From NCBI RefSeq assembly GCF_002288925.2, contig NW_022098036.1, positions 42,323,381 to 42,387,380 on the forward strand: a stretch of DNA of 64,000 nt, in the 5' to 3' direction. This DNA is from Delphinapterus leucas. Its lineage: Eukaryota > Chordata > Mammalia > Artiodactyla > Monodontidae. Shown piece after piece: positions 36,680-46,415 of the stretch. Position numbers and translations under genes: made by a program. Within the stretch, counting starts at the first letter, position 1; each line of letters starts with the position of its first letter. Under the pieces are notes generated by a model, which was not told the origin of the DNA, ran no database searches, and worked only from the letters and a program-made list of their open reading frames with translations.

Positions 36680-36830
36680 AAGCATTTATTCATTCATTTA
36701 CTCACTCAACCACAATATAGTGAGGGTCTGTTATGTGCCAAGCACTATATTGCCCTGTATACTTGGTTGGCATGGAAGGCAAATTCAGAGTTACTGTCTT
36801 CAAGGAAGTTTCAATTAGAATTTCTTAAGT
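36680..36830 (-). repeat. L2 LINE 3' fragment
   Basis: In plus orientation TTATTCATTCATTTACTCAC, GTCTGTTATGTGCCAAGCAC and TGTCTTCAAGGAAG are the reverse complement of the L2 3' UTR (ending GGCACATAGTAGG ... TTGAATGAATGAATG). It is clear but short. Confidence 0.72.
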
Positions 36831-36908
36831 GTCCTTATCTTCAAATAGCTGAAATAATCAAAAAAAATAAGTGAAAAATCTATCTATTCCTTTATGCCCA
36901 TCTAAAGA

Positions 36909-37106
36909 AGGAGTTTGCAAATTTTTTTGTTTTTCTATAAAGGACCAGACAGTAAATATTTTCAGCTTTGTGGACCATATGTTGTCTCTCTGTCACAACT
37001 ATTCTACTTTGCCATAATAGCACCTAAGTAGCCACAGACATTATATAAGTGACAAAGACAGCTGAGGACCAGATCTGGCTCACGAGCCATTGTGTGCCAG
37101 TCTCCA
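36909..37106 (+). mobile_element. Non-autonomous hAT-Charlie-type element (MER family)
   Basis: GAGTTTGCAAATTTTTTTGT, CTATAAAGGACCAGACAGTA, AATATTTTCAGCTTTGTGGA and CCATATGTTGTCTCTCTGTC match a common mammalian MER DNA transposon. The expected terminal block 'ggatctggctcacgagccattgtgtgccag' closes it. The termini GTTTGCAAA and TGTGTGCCAG are decayed inverted repeats. No coding capacity. The exact MER name is uncertain. Confidence 0.7.
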
Positions 37107-37339
37107 CTCTAAAGGCCAGGGGAAACCCTGTCATCCTTATAAAAGAGTTAGTTACTCCTGAATCACAGGAGGAGAATACTCACCACCCATTTTATTTATT
37201 AACACAATGTCCCCAAGCCTTGGGAAATAACTTAGAACAGCTAAAATAACAGAAGAAAGGACAAAGAAGCAGAAACCTATAGATACCCTTTCAAGCCTTC
37301 TACGGTACATACTGAGCAGGGGAAACTTCAAATTCTGAG

Positions 37340-37435
37340 CTGCACATTTCAATGTGTTGCTAATTATGATTAATTCCTTTTGTATTCATTGTAGGAACAT
37401 TAATCATGATTAATTAATTTGGTATGAATGTGGAT
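37340..37435. promoter_or_regulatory. TAAT-rich cluster with a perfect 16-bp palindrome
   Basis: The string ATTAATCATGATTAAT at 37399-37414 is its own reverse complement. It is preceded 38 bp upstream by the related CTAATTATGATTAATT (37360-37375), and TAATTA occurs at 37361 and 37411. Spaced TAAT half-sites of this kind are bound by homeodomain dimers. It lies between a hAT element and a SINE, in sequence I do not recognise as repetitive. Function is inferred. Confidence 0.3.
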
Positions 37436-37573
37436 ATAGCATTTAATTTCTCCCAAATTTCAGGGAAGCCTATATCAATGAATAATTGAACAAAAATGAG
37501 TTGTAGAGAAAGGCAACAGAAAGTTTGCAATGCCAACCACAAAATGCAAGATGAAACAGTATTAATAGAGCAT

Positions 37574-37813
37574 TAAAGCACTGCTTTTTCTTTTTTCTTT
37601 TTTTTTTGCGGTACGCGGGCCTCTCACTGCTGTGGCCTCCCCCGCCGCGGAGTACAGGCTCCGGACGCGCAGGCTCAGCGGCCATGGCTCACGGGCCCAG
37701 CCACTCCGCGGCATGTGGGATCTTCGCGGACCGGGGCACGAACCCGTGTTCCCTGCATCGGCAGGCGGACTCTGAACCACTGCGCCACCAGGGAAGCCCT
37801 AAAGCACTGCTTT
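37574..37813 (-). repeat. CHR-type SINE with perfect 14-bp target-site duplication
   Basis: A complete minus-strand short-form copy with the T-run tail interrupted (TTTTTCTTTTTTCTTTT). The flanks TAAAGCACTGCTTT occur at 37574-37587 and 37800-37813. CpG sites are well preserved (GGTACGCGGG, CCGCCGCGGAG), suggesting a young copy. Overlapping GC-rich frames are not genes. Confidence 0.97.
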
Positions 37814-38550
37814 AATGCTATATTAATGAGTGACAAGTTCAGTAGGATATAAACACAGTATATGTGCCTCTTAGTAATACCTTATAGTGCATGAATATTT
37901 GTAGGGATATAAGAAACTCCAGAGCTAGGGAATGACACATCTCAGGTTCAGGCAAAATTGGTACTGGCTGTCTACTCCTCACCTCTGATCCACTTTCCAG
38001 AATTTCTGACAGAGTGACATTTCTCAATCACAGCAGAGAAAAATTCTCAGTTGAAGAGACTGAGGTCTGAAATTGTTTTTTTATGATTCTTTCTTTTACA
38101 AGGTCAAAACAACAGTTTGTCGTCCTCCCTTTCTCTGTCTAATATGCATACATTAGTGTCTTGGCAGAGTGTCAGTTAGTGGAAAAACAATATCATTAAT
38201 TGATATGTGCCTTCCGTCCCTAGTGCCAAATCGATGTTTCAGTTTTGAAAAAGTGTCCCTTTTCTCTAGGTAATACCAGAAATTATATCAGGAATTACCA
38301 TCTAGCACAGATTGAGAGTGGGAAGATACGAAACGTGCACGAAGTAAATTCTATTACAACAATACTCTGAACCAATCACATTCTCTCACTAACTTTAATT
38401 GGAAATGTTAGTTCATTCCTTCCCATTTTTTGCTACTGTTGGCGATATTTTAAGGCCAGACCTACTGAAAAGTTTAAAACCAGAAAAAGGAAAGGCTTGA
38501 ACAATTAAACCACAGGACAAACAAGTGCAACCAGACAAGAAACAAACTAT
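37814..38550. other. Unique sequence
   Basis: No gene or repeat is recognised in this stretch. Confidence 0.5.
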
Positions 38551-38680
38551 TTCCTTCACTTCTTCTTTCCTTCCTCCCTTCTTCCCTCCCTCCCCCATCT
38601 CTTTCCTTCTTTTTCCCTTTCTTCCTTCTTTTTTTCCCCCCTTCCTCCTTCCTTCATTCTTTCATTTCTTCTCCTTTTTT
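38551..38680 (+). repeat. Polypyrimidine (TTCC/CTTT)n tract
   Basis: About 130 bases made almost wholly of C and T, with TTCC, CTTT and CCCTCC units, run into a T6-A7 boundary. It is low-complexity DNA that could adopt triplex (H-DNA) structure, and is likely variable in length. Confidence 0.9.
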
Positions 38681-38879
38681 AAAAAAATTTTTTAAAATCA
38701 ATTTGCCTTCCCTACAACGTAACTTAGCTAGGACACACCATTCACATTCCAAGCCCACCTACTAGTTTAGGCTATTGTTGCCTCTGTAAGAACCAGCTCA
38801 GATATGGACTCCTCATATTTCTCTAGGATGAGTCAGTTTTTCTTGTGCACCCGTGGTATTTCTCTCTTATCTCCATAGT

Positions 38880-39010
38880 CTGTCATGTTGGACTGGGATG
38901 ATATCTCATATTACCTGTGCTTTAAGACTGTGAGCTCCCTGAGAACAGGTTCTCGCAGTCCCCAACTCATCTTTGTGCCCTCTCTCCCAGTTTTGTGCCT
39001 GACACATGGT
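38880..39010 (+). repeat. L2 3'-UTR fragment
   Basis: The L2 3' pattern is visible: AAGACTGTGAGCTCCCTGAG, AACAGGTTCTCGCAGTCCCC and TTTTGTGCCTGACACATGG. Plus orientation. It lacks the terminal AATAAATGTTTG part. Confidence 0.75.
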
Positions 39011-39639
39011 CTAGTCCATGCTTCACATGTTTTGTGAGACGATTACCGCACTTTCTGCTTGTCTGCTTCTTACATTAGTCACCTCTCCTCTCTAACCCAT
39101 GGGATACAGAAGAGAATAAAAAAAAATTTAAGTAGCATTTTTGCCAGGCTAATTTTCAGTTCAAACATTTGCAGCAGTTTGATATTTCATATTATTAGAG
39201 AGCCTAGGTTTTTCACTTTTGCTATCTATCGCTTAGTATCATCAAAATAATTCCTATTACTGCTATACCCAAAAGAATGTGCACATGGTTCCAGATGATT
39301 GATTTCTCCATTTTTACACATCAGCTTTTCTTTTCCAACTCTTAGCTATTTCCTACTAAAAAACAAAGGAAACAAACCAACAGCAAGAACAATAAAACTG
39401 CTCAAGCTTTCTGTTCTGGGACCCTGCCCTTGTTTATTTCTTATCGGACAAATAATTCTGTAAGTTCTCTTTCTCAGCTCTTGTCTGCTATCTCTGTTTG
39501 AATGTTGCTTTGTGTGTGCTCTTAAAGCCACTGCATAAGTGTGTTTTTTTGCTTCATTATCTGTATCACATATTCCTTAGTGGAAGTACAAGCAGGAAAG
39601 TTGTAGTTGCTGTTGTTTATTGTTTTGAACAATATCTTT

Positions 39640-40130
39640 GGGGGCAACATCTCTCCTCTCCATTCTTACCCGGGTGGTTGGGTGGGATTGATCCATCCCC
39701 AATACTAGATGTGGGCCATGACTGAGCCTTTTCCCCTGGCCGAGAGATTCGCTCAAGGATGGGGATACAATCCTATCAGATTCAACAATTTAATAGAAGA
39801 TATTTGTTAAGATTGTAGGGAAAAGGAGCTTCTCTCTTCTCTGAGACTTAAGAATCAGTCTTTCTTTTCTGGTTGATATGTTGAAGATGTTCCATCCAGA
39901 ACCACTGGAGATGTATTTCGGTAGAGAGTTAGAGCTGCTGTGCCCAACAGAATCCCCTTTATGAAGGACAAGAGTGGATTGACTGCAAGAAATTATGCCC
40001 TTGGTGATATCATTTAAACTGCAAGAGCAAGCTTCCACTGAAGCCAACCTCTGGCTTTTTTGTATGTGAGACAATAAATTCCCATTATGGTTTAAGCCAT
40101 CTTGCATTGGGTTTCCTGCCACTGAAAACT
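39640..40130 (+). repeat. Old interspersed repeat, family not resolved
   Basis: The 3' end GTGAGACAATAAATTCCCAT, TATGGTTTAAGCCATCTTGC, ATTGGGTTTCCTGCCACTG is a familiar pattern in mammalian LTR-like repeats (AATAAA followed by 'gtttaagccactttgagttgggtttctgtcac'). The upstream part is consistent with the same element (GATTGATCCATCCCCAATAC). I cannot name the family. Confidence 0.5.
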
Positions 40131-40149
40131 ACAAGGTTTCTTATTGAAC

Positions 40150-40352
40150 TATGGGTTAGCATAGAGCTGTATTTGAATCCTGACTGCATCGCATTACAAC
40201 CTGAACAGTCAAATAAACTCAGAGTCTGTCCTGGTTTTCCCATCTGAAAAATGGAGATGACATCTACTTACTGAGTTTATATAACACTAAGAGACATTTA
40301 TAAATATCTTGGCTCATCAGGGGGCTCAACCAATGTTAGTTGCTGTTATCAT
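40150..40352 (+). repeat. MIR fragment
   Basis: TTGAATCCTGACTGCATCGC, CTGGTTTTCCCATCTGAAAA, ATGGAGATGACATCTACTTA and CTCAACCAATGTTAGTTGCT match the MIR order in plus orientation. Confidence 0.75.
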
Positions 40353-41200
40353 TAGCTATCAATTTAATCTCCAAGTCCTAGTGCTTTACACAGTTACAGA
40401 CACTCAATACAGTTGTCAGTGAAGATTGTTCAAAACACACACACAGATGTACATGTACGTGTGCATGAATGCTCATATATATACGTTTCTATGTCACATG
40501 TCTGAAATGAGTCATAATTCACAAGAGGTAGGTGGCGAGTAGCTATTTGCAAAGCTGGATTATAAATCTCTGATTTAATAAACCTTTCTAGAGCCACAGA
40601 GTTTTATTCCCATTTGACAAAGATCTGTAGAGCTTTTACCAACTTGTGACAAGAGGCCATTTTCCCCCACTTTGATGAGCTCATACTGTTGCTGGGCTGT
40701 ATCTTGTAAATCAGGGAAAATCATCATACAAATTCTTCTGGAAGAATTGGATATGTCAGCTGATCTCGGCCCCATTAATTTCCAGTTGCTCATTTTACAC
40801 AAATTATATTAGTTCCTCCCTGAGGTGGGAGCCCAGGGGCAGAATGAGGGAGAAGGTGGGAGGGAGAAGAGGTTAATGGAAAGCTACACTATGTTTTCTA
40901 GGTTTTCACAGCTACAGTAAGAACAGAAGGAAACCTCTTACCACGATAGATGTGTGGTTCAGACATTTCCGCTATGGAGACTAAAGACATTTAGTCTAAT
41001 ATCAGAGACTCAACCTTGATTTCTAGATCTTATTGGTAATATAGTAAACACAAGCTTAGTCCTTCTACACCAAAAGGAGGAACTGTAGTCACTGTTTTCC
41101 CGGTGATGGACCAACACCAACGAGTGGAAAGCAGTATCAGAAGTGTTAAGGGGCAGATGGTTGATTGCACAATCATCTAGAACCAGGACCTGCTAAGTGT
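40353..41200. other. Unique sequence with possible conserved elements
   Basis: No gene is seen. A CA/TG-rich patch lies near 40435-40500, and a non-repetitive segment at 40540-40815 could be conserved non-coding DNA. Confidence 0.45.
40540..40815. promoter_or_regulatory. Candidate conserved non-coding element
   Basis: A repeat-free segment with balanced composition. It contains TTTGATGAGCTCATA (near 40671), a GCTGATCTCGGCCCC block followed by CATTAATTTCCAG (40774), TTTGACAAAGATC (TCF-like, 40614), and TTTGCAAAG (40548). The density of plausible factor sites resembles enhancers, but conservation cannot be judged from one sequence. Confidence 0.2.
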
Positions 41201-42019
41201 TTACCACTCAGCCATGGGAATGAGGACAAGGTGCTGGGGACATAGCTCCAGGTTTATCTGATGGCTTGTCAGCAAACGCTGTAACACTTTCATCACCCAG
41301 GCCGACAAGTTTTGCCGAATCACGAAATAACTTGTTTTAAGGCGTGCAGATGTCTGTGTGTGTCTTGTAAACAATCTGGGGGGTTGGGGAATCAAACGAC
41401 AAAGGGCAGCTTTGCAGATCACAGCCCAGGATGATTGCTTGACAGGTCTGTGCCAACTCTGCTGGTGAACAAATAAAAACGAGCCATTCCCCTTCTCTGA
41501 GGACTCTGTATTTTTAAAGGGGGATAATAAATGCAAAGCTGTGCAAAGCCTGGCTGGGGGAAATGTGAAATCCATCTCCCATGATTTGCATAACATAATC
41601 AGCAGTGCTCTGACAATCAGGCTGGGGAGGCAGTTGGAACATGTGCTCCAGGGAGAGGTCCTGGAGCGCAAGCCCCAACCTGCCTGCTGCAAGTTCCTGA
41701 TCTTGACCCCTGCCCGGTGACTAGCACCCCTCAGACACCCTCCCTCCCCAGAGTTGAAGACCACTAGAGCTGGCACCCTCTCCTCACTCACTGGTCCCTC
41801 CACAAGAAGTGAGGACCACCCCACAATAAAGTCTGCCTGCATTACCTGTTCCTGTCCCTTGAAAGAAACTGACATTTGTCCAACGCATATCTGTGTGCCT
41901 GGTGACATGACTGAGAGGGAGCATTTCACACCATTTCTTGCTTTCTGCATGAATGACTCATTTTTCAGGGATGCCGTTCTGGCCATTTCAGAAGGTGTCT
42001 CGAAATGAAGGTAATTCAT
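41201..42019 (-). other. Long 272-codon frame with no recognised domain, probably non-coding
   Basis: This is the longest open frame in the window. The predicted product is rich in Ser, Leu, Cys and Trp and poor in Asp and Glu, with no signal peptide, zinc finger or other motif that I can see. The start context is moderate (G at -3). No nearby splice or promoter pattern supports a gene. The frame lies in repeat-free, more GC-rich DNA carrying octamer-like ATTTGCATAA (near 41586), TGTAAACAAT (near 41369) and TAAT sites, so a conserved regulatory element that happens to lack stops on one strand is as likely as an orphan gene. Confidence 0.2.
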
Positions 42020-42989
42020 ATCATTGTAATTCTACAGCACGCAGTGCTACAGGGTCCATTTTGCATTAATGTTTCCATGGCAATAAGATACTTGACATTT
42101 TATTTAAACTATTAATCTAGAATTGCTCACCAGCCTATAAGAGGAAAGTCAAACCACATGATTTCACTTCTGGAACCAATACGGAACCAATAGGTTAGTT
42201 GCATAATTAACTTCCGTTGTTTCAAAAAACCATAGTCCAATAGGTGCTAAACACATCACAGAATTTAAGCTCACCCCCAAATGCTCCCTTTGGGGCCTGC
42301 CTTTGTTACTTACGTTCAAAAGAGATTGCACAGGCTGGACTGGGCTTCCCATGGCCTCCCCCTCTCCCCCTTGCTAGGGCCTTCCACACCAGCCCCTGCA
42401 CACTGAAACTTTTGAGTCAATTCAAACTGCATATGATTAAAAGATGGAAATATTCCCCATGGACATTGGGCAATTTATTTGTGAAAAAGATTTAATGAAG
42501 AATTTCAAAGCAGCCAGTGCCCTACAAAGAAAGCTCATTTGTGAATCTCTATGTTCTCTCTGCTGCCCTGAGCACAGCAGAGGGGCGGAGGAGGAACCAG
42601 TGCCCTGCAGCTATTGCCAAGTGTATCACATGTGAGTTTCTCAAGATATAAATATTCCCAGGCAGCTAAAGGCATTAGAACAGGCTGTTTTTAGATGGTC
42701 ACCTCTAGGCTGGGCCTCCCCTAGCCAATTTGGGAGAGAGGCTGTCTGCCTTCAGTCTCCTCGAGGTCCTGCTGGCTCTACCTTCCCAGCCCTTAATGGT
42801 ATCCTCTGACCCAAACATCCCAAGACAAAGCCACAGAGTCTCTTTCCTGAAGGGCTCTGCTTCTTTCAGCATCACAAAATGACCTTGCTCAATCTCCCTA
42901 TCATTTAGTATTTGGACTCAGCTGATACAAACTCCCCACACTCATATAATAATAGGCAATAAAGGATAATAAAATTCAGTTTCCTGGAA
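42020..42989. other. Unique, moderately GC-rich sequence
   Basis: No gene is seen. CATTAATGTTTCCATGGCAA (near 42063) and ACTATTAATCTAGAATTG (near 42108) look like a continuation of the preceding possible conserved block. An 11-bp tandem duplication (GGAACCAATAC then GGAACCAATAG) lies at 42173-42194. Confidence 0.4.
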
Positions 42990-42994
42990 CATTG

Positions 42995-43200
42995 AAGCTT
43001 CAGAATAAGAGGCATCTGAATTCGAATCCTCCCTTACTAGCTGTCTGACCTTGGACAAATTATGTGAAATCCTTGGGCCTCAGGCATCTCAGTTGTAATT
43101 TGGAGAAAATAATTTCTCACTTAAGGGTTTCTTGGTGTGTGTGGACTTAATAAGATTATGAATATAAAGCTCTTAAATCCACTTTAAAATACTGGTTATT
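42995..43200 (+). repeat. MIR fragment
   Basis: The MIR order is clear: ATTCGAATCCTCCCTTACTA, GCTGTCTGACCTTGGACAAA, GGGCCTCAGGCATCTCAGTT and ATTTGGAGAAAATAA, ending near CTTAATAAGATTATGAATAT. Plus orientation. Confidence 0.8.
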
Positions 43201-43344
43201 ATTTGTAGCAGAGGAAACAACATTGGACACAACATCTTGATCCAAATAAATAAAATTTAATGGAGAACTGACAGGACCCTCCAAAGTGCAAGAGAGGGCC
43301 AGTCAAGGGGATGCCTTTCAGGGCTCTTCAAATTGCCTCAAGGA

Positions 43345-44875
43345 AGTACTACCCACAATGCAATATAATCTGAATCAAAACTACTGCAGAATTTTTGTAG
43401 AAATTGACAAGCTGACTTTAAAATTATATGGAAATGCAAATGACCTAGAATAATCAAAGCAGTCTTGGAAAAAAATAGCAAAATGGGACTTAAATTGTCT
43501 GATTTCAAGACTTACTATAAAGATACAGTAATCAAGAGTAGTACTGGCATCAAGATCAACACACAGATCATTGGAACAGAACAGAGAGCCCAGGAATCGA
43601 CCCATGCTTAGATAGTCATTTGATTTTTGACAAAGATGCCAAAGCAAGCCAGTTGGGAAGGAAAAGTCTTTTTAACAAATGTTGCTGGAATAAATGGATA
43701 TCCATATGGAAAACAAAAACAAGACCCACAAACCCGCATCCTACCTTATTCTGTACACAAAAATTAATTCAAGATGGAGCATTTCTATAGGTAAGAACTT
43801 TTAGAGGATAACATAGGTGAGTATCTTCATGAATTGGGGATAGAGAAAGATTTCTTAGGTCACAGAAAACAATACCATAAAAAAAACTGGTATATTTGGC
43901 TACATCTGAATTAAAAACTGCTTATTTAAAAAACTCTGTTAAGAAAATAAAAGGTAAGCCACAGACTGGAAGAAAATGTTTGCAAAACGTAGCTGACGGA
44001 GGACTCCATAGCCAGGGTATATAAAGAAATCATACACCTCAATAATAAAAAACACCAACCACTCAATTAAAAATGAACAAAATATTTGAAAATTTTGCAA
44101 AAGAAGACATACAAATGGTCAATACACACATTAAAAGGTGCTCAACATCATTAGTCATCAGGAAAATGCAAATTAAAGCCACAATGACATACCTCAAAAC
44201 ATCCATGAAAATGGCTAAAATGGAAAGGACTGATGACAGCAAGTGTTGGCAAGATTATAAAGGAACTCATACATTGTTTGTGGGAAAATTGTGAGTCACT
44301 TTGGTAGAAGTTCTGTAAGTTTCTTGTAACACTAAACATATGTCCTATAACCCAACAATACCTATAACCCATGATTCCACTTCTAGGTACTCACCCAAGA
44401 GAAATGAAAACTATGTTCACAAAAACATTTGTACAGGAATGTTCATGGATGCTTTATTCATAATAGCCCCAAACTGGAAATAACCTGGGGGTCTATCAAC
44501 AAGATAATGAATAAACTAATTATAGTATATTCACACAATGAACTAACAGCAGTAAAAAAATTAACTGACATATGCAACAACATCAGTAACCTCAAAAACA
44601 TTATATTTGAGTGGAAGAAGCCATATACAAAAGAAAATATACCACATGATTCCATTCACATGAAATTCTAGAATAGGAAAAACTAACCTATGGTGGAAAA
44701 CTGTGTAACAGTCATTGGAGATGGGGATTGATCTCTAGAGGCATGAATACCATATCTGGATAGACATTTGGGTTACATAGATGTGTGTGTTTGTTAAAAG
44801 TTAGTGAAAATACCCTTGAGTTGTACATTTCCTGGTATACACATTTTATATCAAAAGAAAAATGTTAAACCTTGA
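43345..44875 (+). mobile_element. L1 LINE 3' portion (end of ORF2 and 3' UTR), defective
   Basis: Nucleotide blocks of the L1 ORF2 3' region appear in order: TTTTTGTAGAAATTGACAAG, AAGATACAGTAATCAAGAGT, GCATCAAGATCAACACACAG, AACAAATGTTGCTGGAATAA, GGCTACATCTGAATTAAAAA, GCCACAGACTGGAAGAAAAT, TGGTCAATACACACATTAAA, and AGAAATGAAAACTATGTTCA. They are followed by CATGATTCCATTCACATGAA and a 3' UTR. The reading frame is broken throughout; only short frames remain (73-80 codons at 44073-44294 and 44429-44671). It is 5'-truncated and of an old (L1M-type) age by divergence. Confidence 0.92.
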
Positions 44876-44879
44876 ATTT

Positions 44880-45118
44880 TGGTTAACCATATGCACACTG
44901 AAGTGTTTAGGAGGAAGTATATGGCTGTCTGCAATTTCCTTTGAAAGGGGGAAAGAATCAGATGGATATAAGTGTAGGTAGAGCAATGGATACACTAACA
45001 GAATATGTGATAAAGTAAACACAAGGAAATGTTAATGGTAGAATCTGGAGGGTGTTCACTAGAAAATTCTTTCACCTGTCTGTTTGAAAATTTTCAAAAT
45101 AAAATGTAGGGGGAAAAG
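44880..45118 (+). mobile_element. L1-type 3'-UTR end
   Basis: AATGTTAATGGTAGAATCTG, GAGGGTGTTCACTAGAAAAT, TCTTTCACCTGTCTGTTTGA and AAATTTTCAAAATAAAATGT, ending in a short A-rich run, match the 3' tail found in older mammalian L1 families. It may belong to the preceding L1 or be an independent fragment that abuts it. Confidence 0.65.
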
Positions 45119-45189
45119 GTATTACTTACTGCTTCTGTTTACTTGCCGTTACTTTAAAGAACTTTCAAAAGGCACATTACATGCTTTGG

Positions 45190-45900
45190 TGTTTAGATTG
45201 ATTAAATTCTACGTGTTCATTTAATCGACAAACAGTTTGGGGACGGGTGTTCTGCTCTACAGTGGGCACTGGGATAGGCACTGGAGAGCCAGTAGCGAAT
45301 GATATAGTAATAGACTCTGCCCCATGGAGCTTACGTTCTGGTGGAGACCAATATATAATGAGCAAATAAATAGACTAATTACAAGTGGTGATCTGTTATA
45401 AAGGAATCAGTCACAGGGCTGAGACTGAAGGGGCTGCAGGACAACCCATCCTATGTAGGATGGACACAAAGAGCCAGCCATGTAAGCTGGGGCTATTTGG
45501 AGAGTCAAGAAGAGCAATCCAATGGAAGATACAAGTTGTGCGTGACTCTGGGCACAGGCAAACAGCTGAAAGGCTGGTGGGGCTGGCCGGGGAGAGGAAT
45601 TCAAAATGAAGATGGAGAGCCAGACAGGAGCAGGATGAATGGGGCTTTATAATTCATGGTAAGGGGTATTCTAAGTGCAGTGGGAAAGCGAGAGTTCTAA
45701 TCAGAGCGTGACATGATTAGATTTATGTTTTAAAATCAGTGTCCCTGTTATGGTGGGCATGCACTCGACAGAGTGCTGCAAGTCCAAAAGGAGAGACCAG
45801 TTATAGAGCCTGGGTGAGAGACGACAGTGGCATGGATTAAGGTAGTGAAAGTAGGAATGGAGGGAAGTGGATTGCTTCCCGATGAGCTGTGGTCAGAGGC
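45190..45900 (-). mobile_element. L2 LINE 3' portion
   Basis: In plus orientation the order is GTTCATTTAATCGACAAACA, GTGGGCACTGGGATAGGCAC, TGCCCCATGGAGCTTACGTT, CTGGTGGAGACCAATATATA, GAATGGGGCTTTATAATTCA, TATTCTAAGTGCAGTGGGAA, GAGCGTGACATGATTAGATT, and GAGACCAGTTATAGAGCCTG. This is the reverse complement of the L2 3' end. About 700 bp survive. The L2 coding sequence is decayed and no frame is intact. Confidence 0.82.
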
Positions 45901-46183
45901 TGCACATGCCTGTTCTGGTTCTAGATATGTACACATACATACATATATGAAAGCAAAAAGCAGACTCATAACTAAATGTTATAACGATGCCCTGAAGTCA
46001 GGAGGGAAATGAGTTTGTAAAATGTTTTTCAGTCCTCCTGGGAGGGAGATCGGGGCAGTGGAGGTGAGGCTTCCTTGTTCTCACCTTCCAAAATAGCAGT
46101 GCTGGTGTTTTTTGTCATCCTATTACTATGTTAGTGGGCTGTATATTAAGATCTTCTAAAAATTAGTTAACAAAAATAACCGT

Positions 46184-46415
46184 TAAGAGTCTAGTTTGTG
46201 GGGCTTCCCTGGTGGCGCAGCGGTTGAGAGTCCGCCTGCCGATGTAGGGGACACGGGTTCGTGCCCCGGTCCGGGAAGATCCCACGTGCCGCGGAGCGGC
46301 NNNNNNNNNNNNNNNNNNNNNNNNNNNNNNNNNNNNNNNNNNNNNNNNNNNNNNNNNNNNNNNNNNNNNNNNNNNNNNNNNNNNNNNNNNNNNNNNNNNN
46401 AAAATAAGAGTCTTT
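46184..46415 (+). repeat. CHR-type SINE interrupted by an assembly gap
   Basis: The head GGGCTTCCCTGGTGGCGCAG begins at 46201 and the copy is clean to GCGGAGCGGC at 46300. The next 100 bases are N, and AAAATAAGAGTCTTTT resumes at 46401. The flanks share TAAGAGTCT (46184-46192 and from about 46404), an imperfect target-site duplication. The gap therefore almost certainly hides the rest of this SINE (about 95-120 bp) and its A tail. Confidence 0.9.
46301..46400. other. Assembly gap, 100 N
   Basis: Exactly 100 N. A round 100 is often a placeholder, so the true length is unknown. It lies inside a high-identity SINE, a common cause of short-read assembly breaks. Confidence 0.99.
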
